Shown here one piece after another: positions 12,070-24,340 of a DNA stretch of 64,000 nucleotides. Within the stretch, counting starts at the first letter, position 1, and the number at the start of each line of letters is the position of its first letter. The notes under the pieces were generated by a model. It saw only the letters and a program-made list of their open reading frames with translations. It did not search any database and was not told the DNA's origin. This DNA is from Ochotona curzoniae (taxonomy: Eukaryota; Chordata; Mammalia; Lagomorpha; Ochotonidae): NCBI RefSeq assembly GCF_017591425.1, contig NW_024465751.1, forward strand, positions 7,192,001-7,256,000. Direction: 5' to 3'. The translations under genes and the position numbers were made by a program.

Positions 12070-12381
12070 GGGGCTAGCATTGTGGCTTACTGCGTTATGC
12101 CACCACTTGCAACAGCATCCAATATTGAGCACCCGTTCTAGTCTCAGCAGTTCCACTTCGGATCTGGCTTTCTATAGTGCTCATCCTAGGAATGTCATAG
12201 GCGATGGCCTAGGCCATGCTTGTGGGAGATCAGGCTGAAGGTCATGAATCCTGCCTTCAGTTTGGCACAGGCTTGGCTGTTGCAGACATTTAGAGAGTGA
12301 ATAAGTAGATGAAAATTCTGTCTTGTTCTCTCTCTCTGTCACTCTGCCAATTAAATGCACAAATACATTCTTTAAAAAATA
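12070..12381 (+). mobile_element. CSINE, old copy
   Basis: Head 'GGGGCTAGCATTGTGG' at 12070, B-box area 'GTTCTAGTCTC' at about 12134, tail 'CACTCTGCCAATTAAATGCACAAATA' and an A-rich end. The middle is unusual ('CATCCTAGGAATGTCATAGGCGATGG'), so it may belong to a diverged subfamily. Confidence 0.85.
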
Positions 12382-12914
12382 CGTTACCCAACTGAGAGGA
12401 GTGATTGAAAAGCATAGGGGATAAGGGTTAACTATAGAAGATGGAGAAAGTTGAGAATTTGCTTTCTGGGTATATCAGTGACAATGCTGTATAATCAAGA
12501 CATTATGGGATTTGGTGCCAGGTAGGACTGCCCAAAATGTAGCTCTGTTACTTGGGTTTGTGACCATGAGAACATTATATTATCTCTACAATTGACTTTT
12601 TTTTCTTATATATAAACTGAACATATTTATCTCTGTATACTTCATGATACTATATCAGAATACATGAGATGGGCTGATTCAGAACATACGAAGAATGATT
12701 TGATCCAATCCTAGATGCCAGGCATTCTAGAAGAACATCTCTGCCTTCAGTTAGGGTTTCCTGCTGTATCATGCCATTGTGTAGAGTGGAAGGACAAGAC
12801 AGAGAAAGAGCAAGACAAACTCAAACTGATTTTGTAACAACTCTATTGTCATAAATGAGCTCACCCTGAGATAACATTAATTCTCTTATAGGAACAGATC
12901 CTTTGTTAATTGTG
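12382..12914. other. Unique sequence, nothing recognised
   Basis: No gene, repeat or RNA feature supported. Confidence 0.5.
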
Positions 12915-13489
12915 CTTCTTTTTATTATTGTCATTTTATGATACAGTTCCATAGGACCTGGGATTTCCCTTATCTCCTCTCCAAACTCCACCCTCCCCAC
13001 CGAGTTTCCCTATGTCATTACTCAAGTATAGTTCTTCATACAAAGTCATATGTTAATCATTGCGGGCATGGACAATGGCAGAGAGTCCAGAATCCTATTG
13101 TCAAGATATAGTAAACAGTTTCATTATAAGCCAATCTTTGTCTGGAAGTAGAGATGCATACTACATTGTAACCTCACATCTGGATATGTTGGTCTCCATT
13201 TCACAGTTACTGTACTTCCCATTAAATGAAAAGCCACAATACAAAATCAACAATAGGAATAAAAATAGAACTTTACAAGGTCATGAGGTTGAATAACATG
13301 ACTAGATATGACAGTCTCCATTACACAGCTATTACATCCCCTTAAATGAAAAACCACAAAACAAGATCAACAACAGGAAGAAAAAGAAAACGATGCCACA
13401 GCAAGATCTATGAGTCATTGAAGAATTTAATCAGAAGAAGGTGTTGTGAAGAGATGAAACCAACAGTAAACATCAAAACTGATGAGACA

Positions 13490-13665
13490 TACCTTCTGCT
13501 GATTTTTGTTGGTGAAATGTGTCTCTTCTAGACAACAAATAGATGGGTTTTGTTTTTTTAATACAGTCTACTAATCTATGATGTTTGATTGAGCTTAAGC
13601 CATTTACTTTCAGGGTTAATATGTATGGGTGGTATTTTGGCCCTGTCATTTTAGGAATGGGTTGT
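13490..13665 (-). pseudogene. Start of L1 ORF2 (endonuclease N-terminus), truncated
   Basis: Minus-strand text 'ATGACAGGGCCAAAATACC...ATATTAACCCTGAAAGTAAATGG' corresponds to the universal start of L1 ORF2 (LTLNVNGL block). 'GTCTAGAAGAGACACATTTCACC' corresponds to the catalytic-site block that reads QETH in intact elements. The frame then ends at a junction to 3' UTR sequence near 13490. Confidence 0.65.
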
Positions 13666-13719
13666 TCATCGGTTTAGTCTTCTGTTGTCATTTTATTGGG
13701 ATGTCCTTCACATTTTCCT

Positions 13720-14688
13720 TTGGTTTTGTTGGGTGTTATTCCTCTTCTCTGTCAAGAGAACATCTTGAAGTATCATTTGTAGTGCAGGTTTGAAAGAGGC
13801 AAATTCTTTTAACTCTTCTTTACTGTGGAAGAATTTTATTTCATTTTCAAAGACACAGGAAAGCTTTGCTGGATATGTTATCCTAGGCCAACAATTTTTT
13901 TTCTTTTAGAATCAGGAATATGTCACTCCATTTTCTTTTTGCCTGTAGAGTTTCTTCTGAGAGATCTCCTGTGAGTTTAATTGGCATTCCTTTATATGTC
14001 AGTTAATTTTTTTTTTCATGTGCACATTTAAGGATCTTTTCCTTATGTTCAATTGAAGAGAGCTTGATGATCATGTGTCTTGGTGAAGATTGCTTTAGAT
14101 CAAGCCTGTTGGGTGTTCTGTGCTTTTTCTGGATATCATTTCCCAATTATTTCTCTAGATTAGAGAAATTTTCCCTCATTATTTCATTAAATGACTTTAT
14201 AAACCCAGTTTCTCTTTCTTCAACTTCTGGGATTCCCATAACTGTTATATTTGGCCTTTTAATAGTGTCTTTCAATTCTTGATTTTTTTTTTTTATCCTG
14301 ATCCATTTCTGCTTCCAGCTTTTTGTTTGCTTCCCCCTGGTGACAGGGGAAAAAACAAATTGAGATGCTTTCTTATGTCTCCTTCATTCTATTTTGGCGA
14401 CTCTCCACTGTGCTTTTAATTTATTTCACTGGATTCTTCCTAATATATCAGCTTTCATTTGATTCATTTCCAGTGTGAGATATTCCTTGAGTTCCTTGAA
14501 CGCCTGCATTATGTGCTTCCTCATTGTAGATAAGAAGCTTTGTAATGAGTTTTCTGAATGCTGTGTCCCCCATTTTTTTCGATGTCTTCCTCTGTTAACT
14601 CTGAGGTTGGCATAGGATTTTTCTCTTTTGCAGGGGAGTCTTCAGTAATACTCATTTTGCTTTTGTCTTTTCTTTTGCTCTTGGTCAT
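13720..14688 (-). pseudogene. L1 ORF1 remnant (RNA-binding protein of LINE-1)
   Basis: The start codon appears to be at 14688, where 'MTKSKRKDKSKMS' opens a lysine-rich N-terminus. The RRM region keeps 'NITVMGIPEVEERETG' and 'ENFSNLEK', and the C-terminal domain keeps 'YPAKLS' and 'FASFKPALQMILQDVL' near 13730-13870. These are hallmark blocks of mammalian L1 ORF1p. Several stops and frameshifts break the frame, including one in the coiled-coil part and one directly before YPAKLS. The product cannot be made. Known role of the family: a trimeric RNA chaperone that coats L1 RNA. Confidence 0.7.
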
Positions 14689-15284
14689 TGTACTTCTGGT
14701 TATCAGAGTCTTGGGGCAGGTTTCTAAGCTATGTCACACACAGGTCTACATTCAATTTTTCCCTACTGAGGTTGGTATATGACTCTTTACTTGCAGCCAA
14801 TTGTACCACTCCCTCCAGCAAGTTCCAGGTCTGGGTTCTCATGTTAGATTTCCATCAAGGTCTCTGTGACCTCAGCTCCTGGCTCACCAGTCTCTACCTC
14901 CTGTGATACTATGCTGAGGCTGCACTGTTGTCTGTACACCCTTTCTCCCACTTCCAGTTGGAGTAGGTCCCAGGATTAGGGAGACATCAGGAATCTTATA
15001 TAGCTAGGTTGTTGGTGGTGCTAATCTTGCAGGAACCTGTTGGCCATTAGGTCTGAGGGCCACACGGACCTATTTTGACCTGTATAAGGCCATAGTTGAT
15101 ATTATTTTCCTGTGGGACCAGTGTAATGCAATGAGCTCAGTGAATTCTCGCTGAGCTCAGTGCACACACACCTCGCTGTTGTCTCCTGCAATCTTAAATT
15201 CCTTGCCACACTCTAAGAAATCACCCCTGATATGCCATTACCAGAGTTCTTGATCTGCTGGCCATTAGGTCTGAGGTGGAACCT

Positions 15285-15392
15285 GTAGATTGCCAAGTTA
15301 TAGTCATTTGGGGAGCAAACTGGTGAATGGATGGTCTGTCCTTTCTTTGTAACTCTGCTCTTCCAATAAAAATAAATAAATCTGAAAAAAAT
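15285..15392 (+). mobile_element. CSINE 3' half
   Basis: 'TAGTCATTTGGGGAGCAAACTGG', 'GTAACTCTGCTCTTCCAATAAAAATAAATAAATC' and the A-rich end are present. The tRNA-like 5' half is absent, so it is a 5'-truncated insertion. Confidence 0.8.
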
Positions 15393-17435
15393 GATCTTCC
15401 TCTTCAACTGGGTATTTTGTGATAGAAAAAAGTGAGTTTGTCTTTATTACTCTCTAGATTTTTTTTTCAGTTTGTACTCATAATCTTGTTTTTACAGAAT
15501 GTTAACAACAAACCAAAATGATGTAGGACTCAAAATAATTTTATATTTCCGAGTCTTTAAATCACACAAACACTGTGCCTCATCCGCATTTAAATTCTCA
15601 ATTCAGACATTTATGTAAATGCTCTTGGGCTTAATGACATAGAAATTCATATTAAAGTATTTCTTGAATTCATGAGTGCATTTGTCATTATGTATATATT
15701 TTTTTATCAATAAAAACAGACAATCATAGAATTGGCAACTTTTTCACATTAAGAGGACGTGCTTTACTACAGATACTAGGAACCTCCACAATGGAACTTT
15801 GGTTTAAAGACCGCACAGAGGTTACGCTTAGAAACTGATGAACTCCTAAGTGATAGCGACTCTCCTGTGTTCTGAGTCAATTTCCATCCTTCTCTCACAT
15901 ATCTGGCTTTATGCATATATACATATTTATATATTTTAACATTTGTCCATGTTATGAATATAATTAAAAAATCCATTTTATAAGCCTTATTTTGTTCTAA
16001 TAGCGTTCTTGCTTTTATTTAACTTTTTAAATTTTAGAATCTGCAAAAATTTTGAACAAAAAATTTCATATATATGTATGTAAATCAATGAACACTTCAC
16101 TTAGTTTTACAGATGTTTTAACGTATTTGAATTATTTTCAATGTCTTATGGCTATCCTATTATTCAAAAATATTTCACCCAAAGGTTGCCAGTTAGCATC
16201 CTTTTGTACACCATGTAGTAATCCCCTCTAAATTACAAGTGGACTCTTCTTGTTCTGCACAAAGCATGAGCCATTCTTTTGTCCCTTATGTAGGCTTGTA
16301 TTATGAGTGATTAACAGGCACTAAGTTAGAGACAAAAATGAATTGTGTGGGGTGGTTTTCTTTTATTGTGTTTGTTTTATCAAAACTTAGGATGTAGGGA
16401 AAAAAAGAGCTGAAACAATTTTTTGAAACCAAACATAAAATGACAAGAAATTCATTTATCTCAAGAAACAATCTTTAATTTCTCAATGATAATGAACCTG
16501 CTTAAGATTGCTATAGCTTATCAAAGAAGACATTTCTTCCAACACTTTGACCAGTATTCCTCAAGTATTTGAGCACACTGAAAAATTCTGCAATTTGAAA
16601 CAAAAATGACAAGACACAAAGCAGTAGTGCTCCAAGTCTTGCGAACAATGCCAGGGGCACTGTGGATTGGCTGCTTCTCATCACCCCCGACTCCTGCACA
16701 CAAACTTGCCTTCTATGAAAAGGAACAAAAGCATGTTATCCCGGCTTTGTCTTTCTGCCCAGTACTACACCAGTTGGCACTTGGGTGATTTATTCTGTCA
16801 CCAAGGATACTTTTCAGAAGGTACCCAATGGACAGATAAAAAGAGAAACATCTCACTGAATGCCAGGCCTTTTGATAATTCTTGTTCAGTAACGTTTTTT
16901 AAAGTCAATAGAATCACTTTCAGAAACTCCCTGTACCCTAAGTCTCCAAAGACCCACAGCCTGGTACTCCCTTGAATGCTAAATGCTTTTCAGTGATGAT
17001 AAAAAGTTCTGAAATGACTTCCCTGGAGATAGTTATAGTGAAAGGGAGATGTTTTATATTCCCATAAAGAATATAAACCTTCATCGCTGATACTACAAAG
17101 GGAATCTGAAGTAAAGGGTTAAGTTTGCCTTTAAGAATTGGTGATGAGAGAATTTAGAGAGTTTTAACTAGTGACTTAACTCCATTAGCACTCTGTAATA
17201 TTGAATTTAAAATAGTTACAGAATTTTGAGAGAAAGAGTGAGGGTCTTGCTCAGTGGGGTCCTCTGGCCCCCCCTATTTGTGTAACACAGTACTCTGTTT
17301 TCACAAAAGTAGAGGATGGATCAACCATTCATACAGGCACCACTAGTAACCCTAATATGGTCAGGGGTTCTAGCAGAAGCAGGGACTCTGATTTCTTGAA
17401 TTTGTAATAGCACAAACAGGATTTTAGACCTCAAA
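15393..17435. other. Unique sequence, no supported gene
   Basis: About 2 kb. A moderately conserved-looking non-repetitive patch lies at 16580-16980, with overlapping frames of 60-102 codons on both strands. None has a domain, a clear splice site pair or a start context that I would defend. Confidence 0.45.
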
Positions 17436-18022
17436 AGGGAGAGAGATATGGGGAGAGACAGGATTTCCCATCTAATTCATTCTTTTCCTAAAGGTCCCAA
17501 TGACCTTGGCTTGGTCAGGCTGAAGCCAAGAGCCAGAAGTCAGGTGGGTTCAGGGACCAAAATACTTGGACCATCTTCTGCTTTCCCATGTGTATTAACA
17601 GTAAACTGGATTGGGCCCAGCGTGATAGACTAGAGGCTTAAAGTACTCACAGTGCATGAGCCAGGATCCCAATTGGACACCATTTCTAGTCCTGGCAGTC
17701 CTGCTTCCCATCCAGCTCCATGCTTATGGCATGGGAAAGCAGTTGAAGACGGCCCAAAGCCTTGGACCCTGAACCTGTGTGGGAGACCTGGAAGAAACTC
17801 CTGGCTTCTGGCTTCGGATCAGCTCATCTCCAGCTGCTGTGGCCACTTGGGGAGTGAATGAACGGATGAAAGATCTTCCTCTTTGTCTCTCCTCCTTTCT
17901 GCATATCTGGCTTTCCAATAAAAATAAAATGAATTTAAAAAAAAGAACAGCTGGATTAGTAGTGATACATCCAGGAAGCTGGTGTCACAGGTAGTGGCTT
18001 AACATGTTGCAACACAACACGA
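17436..18022 (-). mobile_element. CSINE interrupted by another CSINE
   Basis: The left part (17436-17612) is the 3' half of a minus-strand SINE, ending in 'AACAGTAAACTGGATT'. The right part (17945-18022) continues with its 5' half, from 'AACAGCTGGATT' to 'GGCTTAACATGTTGCAACACAACAC'. The repeated AACAG..CTGGATT is the target-site duplication of the inner SINE. Confidence 0.75.
17613..17944 (+). mobile_element. CSINE nested inside an older CSINE
   Basis: Full-length plus-strand copy from 'GGGCCCAGCGTGATAG' at 17613 to the A-rich end at 17944. It shows 'CCCATCCAGCTCCATGC' and 'CACTTGGGGAGTGAATGAACGG'. It is younger than the minus-strand SINE that it splits. Confidence 0.9.
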
Positions 18023-19387
18023 TCAATATAACTTAGTTCTTATGTTAGCAACCTTGAAAACCAGATTCCATAGTATAAGGGCTGAATCTCAAAAGATCCT
18101 CTTCCCTCTGCCGCTCTGGATTCCACTTAAAAGTTCAGTTGATGTCCTGTGCTTCTGTCAGACAAGCTATAAAACTGGAGGTGCCTACCATCCCTCCCCC
18201 CGATTTGATCATTTGCTAAAATGGCCCACAGAACTCAGATAAAACATTCACTTACACTTGTGGATTTAGTATTCAGCTGAACAGCCAGATGAGGAGGCAA
18301 ATAGAGTCAGGTGTGGGAGCTGAGATGTGGAGCTTTAATGACTCCCCTCTGCACTGATCTCACACATTCTGAAACTCGGGAGCTCTGCAAATCCTTTCCT
18401 GGCTTTTTAAATGGAGACTTTATCAGGAACACATGATTGAATAAATCATTGGGCATTAATGGATGATGGAAGGTGCTGGTCCTAAAATCTTTCTAACTCA
18501 TAGAGACCTGGATTTTATGGGGAAAAAAATGCTTTTGAACAGGTTTCTATAATTTTTTTTTTCGGTATTTGGTGGTGTAATGCAATATGGCACAGTTTTG
18601 CTGAGGTGTCACCTTGGTCCTTTGGGAAATGAACTGAAAAGATGAAATGAGATACATGCCCCATCTATTAGAAAAATGGAGCTTCTACTTTTCAATTCTT
18701 TTTTCTTCTCATTTTGCTAATTTTGTCAATTTCTTTGAAGCAGTGTGTTGGACATTCTCACCATCCGAATGTTTATTTTTCTTTATTCATGAATGTTGGC
18801 TTTACACGAGTAGATTCATCATGACTCATGTGTCTCATTTCATCCAATTTCTCATCCTTGTATAAAGTGGATGGAATGAAAAAATCCTCCTGAAAAATGT
18901 TGGCCTAAGACCTTTCTCCCTAGAAAGCATAGAATTGAAATGCTTATGTCTTGAAAACGTTCTTTAACTTGAACAAAAGGGACAGCATGTGGGATTTATC
19001 TTCAACTTCATTACTGCTCTGTTTTGGAAAGAAAAATAGTGTGTGTGTGTGTTGAGTTTGCTGTTCTTCTGTTTTGTCAGGCCTCTGACTCACAACATCT
19101 GTGAACCTAGAGAAAAACTGATAATCCCTACTCCTTATCTTTCTTACAGCCCACGTGGGAGACCTATCTTTATGACAGGTTCACCTCAATTAAGTTCATT
19201 TTTAAAGTCATTCTTGAGCAATGAGGTCTGAACTATTAAAAGAGGAGACACAAGAAGAAAAGTTCACCCTAAGTGCACAGGTTTCAAAAAAGGGAAAAAT
19301 GTGGATAGATTCATGTTCTATTTTTCAAATACATTTGTTCTAGGGAATCTTATATGATCACTTTGGAAGCTATTTCTTTCTTTAAAA
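18023..19387. other. Unique sequence, no supported gene
   Basis: Contains a short (TG)n at about 19038-19051. Frames of 60-72 codons (18647-18865 and others) lack support. Confidence 0.5.
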
Positions 19388-22300
19388 ATTTTTATAATTT
19401 TTTTTTATTTTTGACAATCTTTACATAGTTAATTAGGGTAAAAAGTTTCAAGGGCTACAGGAAAGTGGGAAATACTATTATTTCCATATTGTTTCCTTCA
19501 TGTTTAAAGGGGGATGTTAAGGGAGAATTCCCACCCATTTCCTACACTTCCCAAGTCCTGGATGTGGGGCATGCTCCAAGGTTCTTGCCCAAGTGGTTTT
19601 AATAGTTCACCGGTTATGAATCACTGCCATTCTCTCCACTCCAAGCATGATGAGGTCTTTGCAGAATCCACTGATTAATATAGTCCATCATAGAGTCTCG
19701 GTTTGCCCCATATTTCGTTGCCAACGTATAGCTGATATTGTTGATGGACCTGTTCTGTCTTCTCTGTTTTCTTGGTTAGGGTTCTGAGTACAGCATTTTG
19801 ACTGGGGAGATCTCCAAAGAAACTTTGTGTGAGGTGTTCTCAACCAGATTCTTGTATGTACAAGCAAGCACAGGGCCTGGCACAGTCCATTGCCTCAATG
19901 AGCTGGTGACTACAATTGCTAGGTTGGTTCTGTTTTCAGCCCCGCCTTCCACTGGAACCAATGGGTGTTGCAGTCCAGCCTGGTTCTGCCCAGCACATAC
20001 TTGGCCCTCTTATAAACCAGTGGGAGCTGCAGCCTAGTGCGAGCGACCCACAATAACCCCCACCAGGCCCGCCCCCTACCCTGGTTTGCCAGTATGTGCA
20101 GCAGACTAGTCCAGTCTATGCCACACCCCATTCGGCTCTCATACATGTCAGTGGGTATTAAAGCTTTGTTCCCTCTGAGCAGTTTCACTACGCAGCCCAC
20201 ACAGATGCTGTTGCGTGGCTGTCTAGCCATCCCAGCCCATGTCCTAGTTTTCATGCCCTCCTGTGGAAGTGGTAACCCAAGAGGGAGGAGCCCACTATTC
20301 CCCTCCCAGGCCTTCTCCCACTCCCGGAATATGCCCTGTCCAGGTAGTTCTGTGGTTTGACTTGACAGAAATAGCCCCCAGTGCCAGCTTCTGCCAGCTG
20401 ATGCTGTGGCTAAGCCCAAACAACCCTCTTCCAACCTAATTTTGTTTGCACTAGTAGGAATAATCAGCCCAGCCTGGCTTTTCCCTGATCTAGTCCACAT
20501 GAGGCACACAGATGTTGTAGCCGTGCTTGTTCTGGTCTGTCCCCATTCCAGCTCATGCTCTCCAGTGGGAGTAGCTGTCTAGCAAGGGAACCCCTCCACC
20601 CAAATTCACCCTGATGGCTCTGTCCCATCTCTTCCTGGTTCTCACGTGAGCTAGTTGGGCGCTGCAGTCACATCCGGTACAGGCAACCTCACCTTGGCAT
20701 TCCATATTGTGCACTAGTCTTTGTTGCAACTGATTTCGGCTCGACCAACACTCTGTTCTGGTGCTTGGATTTACCAGTGGATGACGTGGACAGATTCAGC
20801 CGGGTCTGCCCCTGAGCCATGCCAAATGTATGCCAGTGGGTAATTTTCCATGGCCTGTTCTGGGCTGTTTCCTATTATGTTTCTTGCGGTTACCTGCCAG
20901 GTCTGTGTCCTGCCAGAGGAGTTGCCCAGGCTCCTCCAGCTGAACCTCTCCCAATGCCAGATTTTGCACATACAGGTGGGTCCATGAGCCAGCCTTACTC
21001 AGTTCACCTCCTGTCCTAACAGAAACAGTGGTTTCTCCTGACTGGCCTTCAACCCAAATTGGTCCTTGCTGTTGGATGTTCAGCTCAGCCATGGATCATC
21101 CATACCCACATATGGCTCACACATGGCTCAGAGTAGGGGTTTGAGACCTTGCCTAGTCCATTGCACATCTACCCTACAACACCAGAGGGTGTTGCAGCCT
21201 GTCCCAGCTCAGTGCATCTAATTCCAGTCCACACTTGTGCCAAGGGAGACTACAACTGTTTCCTGGTCAGAACGCAGCCCTCATTCCAGGTCCCATGCGC
21301 CCCTAGTGGGAACCTCAACCCAGCTAGGGGTGTCACCTTAGCTCCCCAACTGGGCCTGTTCCCAGCCATAGATCAAGCGCATGCCAGTGGTTGCTCTGAC
21401 TCAGCTTGGCACAGCCCCTCTCCTGTCCTGACCTCTGCCTTAGACACTGTGGCTTAGCATTCCTGGCTCACGCAGACCAGTAGGTACAAGAGCCTAGCTC
21501 GGCATGACCTGTGCTCCATCCTGGTCTCTAGTTTCACTTGTGGGCTAAGGTTTGCTCAGTCCTGCCCAGTCCACCCTGTTCCATTACCAATTGGCACATT
21601 GGCTAGCTGTTGGAGCTAATTTGCCCAGCTTGTCCAACCCTCAGGTCTAGACCACATGTTCACCAATGGGAGCTATGCCTCGCCAATGGAGTTTCCCAAG
21701 TTCCTCCACTTAATCCACTCCCAGACCCAGTTCTCATACATGCCATTGGGTTTAGGCCAGGTTCTGGTGAAGTTTGGCCTTCCATTTGGCCTTGTATGAG
21801 CTGGTGAACGTTACAGCTCAGCCTACCCCACACCCTATTCAGGATGCACATTTGGGTGCTTCTGCCTTGACCAGTCCAGACTGTTGCGGGTTCCTTTACC
21901 TGTGATTGATGGCAGGGTCCTTGGTCACACCTAGCTTAGTCCATCATCACCCCAACTCTAGCCAACCAGTGGGACTAGAATTTTCACGAGGTTTTGTGCA
22001 CACATTCCTCACAGAATCTACCCCCAGATATGGTTCTTGAGTGCTACTTAATGTAATGGCTCTGCTTAATGTGACCAGTCTCCTGTTCCATCATCATGTC
22101 AGGTAACAGGATATGATTCTACTGGATAAGCCCTGAGTCATACCGTTTGCATGGTATTTCGTGGTCAGCATTATTCAGTGGTTACAAGTTCTTCAAAGGA
22201 AGATTTTCTGTCAGTGGGAATCTTTAGGATAGATTCATGTCCTAGAAGCACAGTGGGTTCAACCTGGAGTTACCTAAACAGCGATTCAAAGAACCAAAAC

Positions 22301-22880
22301 CCCAGAGGTCCAGGCCTGGATGCCAATAGGTGGAACCTGGTGCCAAATGGTGCACTGGCCGGGACCTGGGGACAGCTCACCATGGACACATGGTGGCTAG
22401 CGTGTGGGATCCAGGCATGAGACGCCCCGTCCTGAGACCCACCAGCATTCGGGAGGCTGCTGAAAATTTAAACTCCCAGGCCCAAGGTTGCACTCCTCCC
22501 CAATCCCATTTGCTGCCCAATGAGGGTGGTGGGTGGGTCCCAGACTTGCCCTTTCACAGAGATTCTCCCCCTTGGTGTACTCACCCTGAAGGCAGCAGCC
22601 CCCAGAGCCCAGTCAGGCCCAGGGACAGCTCACCATATGCACATGGTGGCTGGTGTGTGGGATCCAGGTACGAGACACCTCTTCCTGAGACCCACCAGCA
22701 TTTAGGAGGCTGCTGGGTGCTTAAACTCCCAGGCCCAAGGTTACACCCCTCTCCAATCCCATTCACTGCCCAATGAGGGTGGTGGGGTGGGTCCCTGTCC
22801 TGCCCAATCATGTAGACCTCCCCTCGTGGTGTACTCACTCTGCAGGGAGCAGCCCCCAAAGCCCAGGCAGGTCCTGGCAC
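19388..22880 (-). mobile_element. Monomer-bearing non-LTR retroposon, copy A (older)
   Basis: Read on the minus strand. About two copies of a 254-bp monomer lie at 22880-22361. The body follows at 22360-19770 and a 3' region at 19770-19388 ends in A-rich DNA. It aligns by eye with copy B (31294-35071). The body starts match ('GGCCAGTGCACCA', 'CTCTGGGGTTTT'). A long internal block matches closely (A 20700-21090 against B 33400-33800, including 'GTGTCCTGCCAGAGGAGTTG'). The ends also match: 'CCAGTGGACTCTGAATAGG' in B against 'AATCAGTGGATTCTGCAAAG' in A, then 'CCCACTTT...CTGTAGCCC'. Divergence from B looks like roughly one base in five, and no clear flanking duplication was found. A 196-codon sense frame (20509-19919) is not kept in B. 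Confidence 0.8.
22361..22880 (-). repeat. 254-bp tandem monomers at the 5' end of retroposon copy A
   Basis: The element-sense motif GTGAGTAC recurs 254 bases apart (complement at 22577-22584 and 22831-22838). Each unit also carries 'CACCCTCATTGGGCAG' and 'GCCTGGGAGTTTAA'. The units are diverged from each other by several percent or more. They are unlike the 262-bp monomer of copy B, although the adjoining body is shared. Confidence 0.8.
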
Positions 22881-22984
22881 AGGGAGCTTTTTCATATGTC
22901 ACTGGTATAAATATATGTTTTAGGGTTGATGAAGGACTCTATTTCCTATGGAGTTAACATAATTTATGTTTTCCCATAACTGAT

Positions 22985-23299
22985 TTATTTTTTTAAAAAG
23001 ATTTATTTATTTTTATTAGAAAGGCAGATATACAGAGAGGAGAGACAAAGATCCTCTGTCCGATGATTCATTCCCCAAGTAGCAACAATAGGTGGAATTG
23101 AGCAAATCTGAAGCCAGGAGCCTCTCCCCCGTTGGTGCTGGGTTCCAAGGATTTGAGCTGTCCTCGACTGTTTTCCCAGGCCACACGCAGGGAGCTGGAT
23201 GGGAAGTGGAGCTGCCAGCGTTGGAACTGGCGCCCATATGGGACACCGGCATGTTCAAGGTAAGGACTTTAACTGCTATGCTATCAAGCCTAGCCTCTC
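22985..23299 (-). mobile_element. CSINE with target-site duplication
   Basis: Minus-strand copy with core 'AGGGAGCTGGATGGGAAGTGGAGC'. The flanks 'CCCATAACTGATTTATTT' (from 22975) and 'CCCATAACTTATTTTTA' (from 23300) form an imperfect duplication. Confidence 0.9.
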
Positions 23300-23379
23300 C
23301 CATAACTTATTTTTATACCTTTTTTATTTATAGGAAATGAACAAATTCCAAGTATTTCATGATACATATTTAGAATCCT

Positions 23380-23780
23380 GGTGATACTTTTCACTCTACC
23401 CTCCATCCTACCTGCAATTGAAGAATGACACTTAGACACTTCAGTTTGACAAATTTTGCTAAAATTTGTCCAAGCATTTTATTTTTCAATGACTTTTTTC
23501 TGCCTTATTAAGGAATAGTGAAGGTACCAATATCAGCATATACTTAATGTATCCATTTTGGTATATTTAGATGCATCCATGTACTATTTAACCGTCAACA
23601 CAATCAAGCAAGAATATCCATTGCTTCCCAAAATTGTGCCTATTATATAGTTGTTCCTGTTTTTGTAAAAAATAAATGTTTAATCTGATAGCAGTCTCTT
23701 CAACAAATGTTTATATGCCCAATACTATAGTATTATCTCTAGAATTTATTAATTTTACTCAATTCAAATTATATCCACTA
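23380..23780 (-). mobile_element. Old L1 3' region fragment
   Basis: 'CATCCATGTACTATTTAACCGTCAACACAATCAAG...AATATCCATTGCTTCCCAAAATTGTG' resembles the minus-strand text of old L1 3' UTRs (acaatcaagataatgaacatatccatcacc). No frame survives. Edges are approximate. Confidence 0.45.
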
Positions 23781-23909
23781 AGCAAAAACTCCCAAACTCT
23801 TAAATCCAAAGCTCTTGTTTACTGCCATTTGGTGCTGTACTGCCATGTGTTTGAAAATAGCATGAATACCTGTCAGAAACACACAGGTAGAGCTAATGTA
23901 TAATTCAGA

Positions 23910-24260
23910 AATCCATGCTGTTGGTATATATACAGAGGAATTGTAATGGTTGGGATCCTGAGATGTTTGCTTCCCCATGTTTATGGGAACATTAATTACG
24001 GCATCTGCAATATGGAAGCAATTTGAATCTCCAGCAATGCGTCAATCAGAAAACAAATGTGCTAGGTTTGTATGGCGAAATATTATCCAGTCCTAAAGAA
24101 AGAAGGGGATTTCATCATTTGTTACACTGTAGACGACCCTGGAGGACTGAGACTCTACCATTACCTTCATAAGGCTTCACGTGTTGCATATACTATTCAA
24201 ACAATGCCTAATTTCAAAATGTCATTTAGAAATATAATATTTTGTAATCCCCTGACTTGC
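23910..24260 (+). mobile_element. Old L1 ORF2 3' end fragment
   Basis: Sense L1 pattern. 'GGTATATATACAGAGGAATTG', 'CCCCATGTTTATGGGAACATTA', 'GCAATATGGAAGCAATTTGAATC', 'TATTATCCAGTCCTAAAG' and 'GACCCTGGAGGA' match the last part of L1 ORF2 (ccatgttcattgcagcact, aatatggaatcaacc, actattcagccataaa, aacctggagga). Confidence 0.65.
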
Positions 24261-24340
24261 AGTTTTCTATTTTCTTTTTCTATGTTCAATATATTATAAA
24301 TTTGTTTAAAAAATGATCAATTTGCTACTAGCTTTAATTC

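Larger units (their letters stand above)
12915..15210 (-). mobile_element. L1 element with ORF2 almost entirely deleted (half-L1-like)
   Basis: Read on the minus strand. A probable 5' UTR occupies about 15210-14689. It is followed by ORF1 (14688 to about 13720), a short inter-ORF spacer, the first 55 or so codons of ORF2 (about 13660-13490), and then at once a 3' UTR (about 13480-12915). That UTR ends '...GGAACTGTATCATAAAATGAC' plus an A-rich tail. The 3' UTR, including its polypurine block near 12960-13000, matches a second L1 3' end at 56455-56747. A full L1 would have about 3.6 kb of ORF2 between these parts. The arrangement resembles HAL1 elements, which keep ORF1 but lose ORF2. A simple internal deletion after insertion is the alternative. 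Confidence 0.75.

Noticed and set aside
19919..20509. 196-codon minus-strand frame, the longest in the window
   Set aside because: It is sense to retroposon copy A, but copy B shows stops and shifts in the aligned region (only a short part near 34350-34420 keeps the same reading), so it is not a conserved gene.
22330..22895. Overlapping frames of 89-148 codons on both strands
   Set aside because: All lie in the G/C-rich monomers of copy A, where stop codons are rare.
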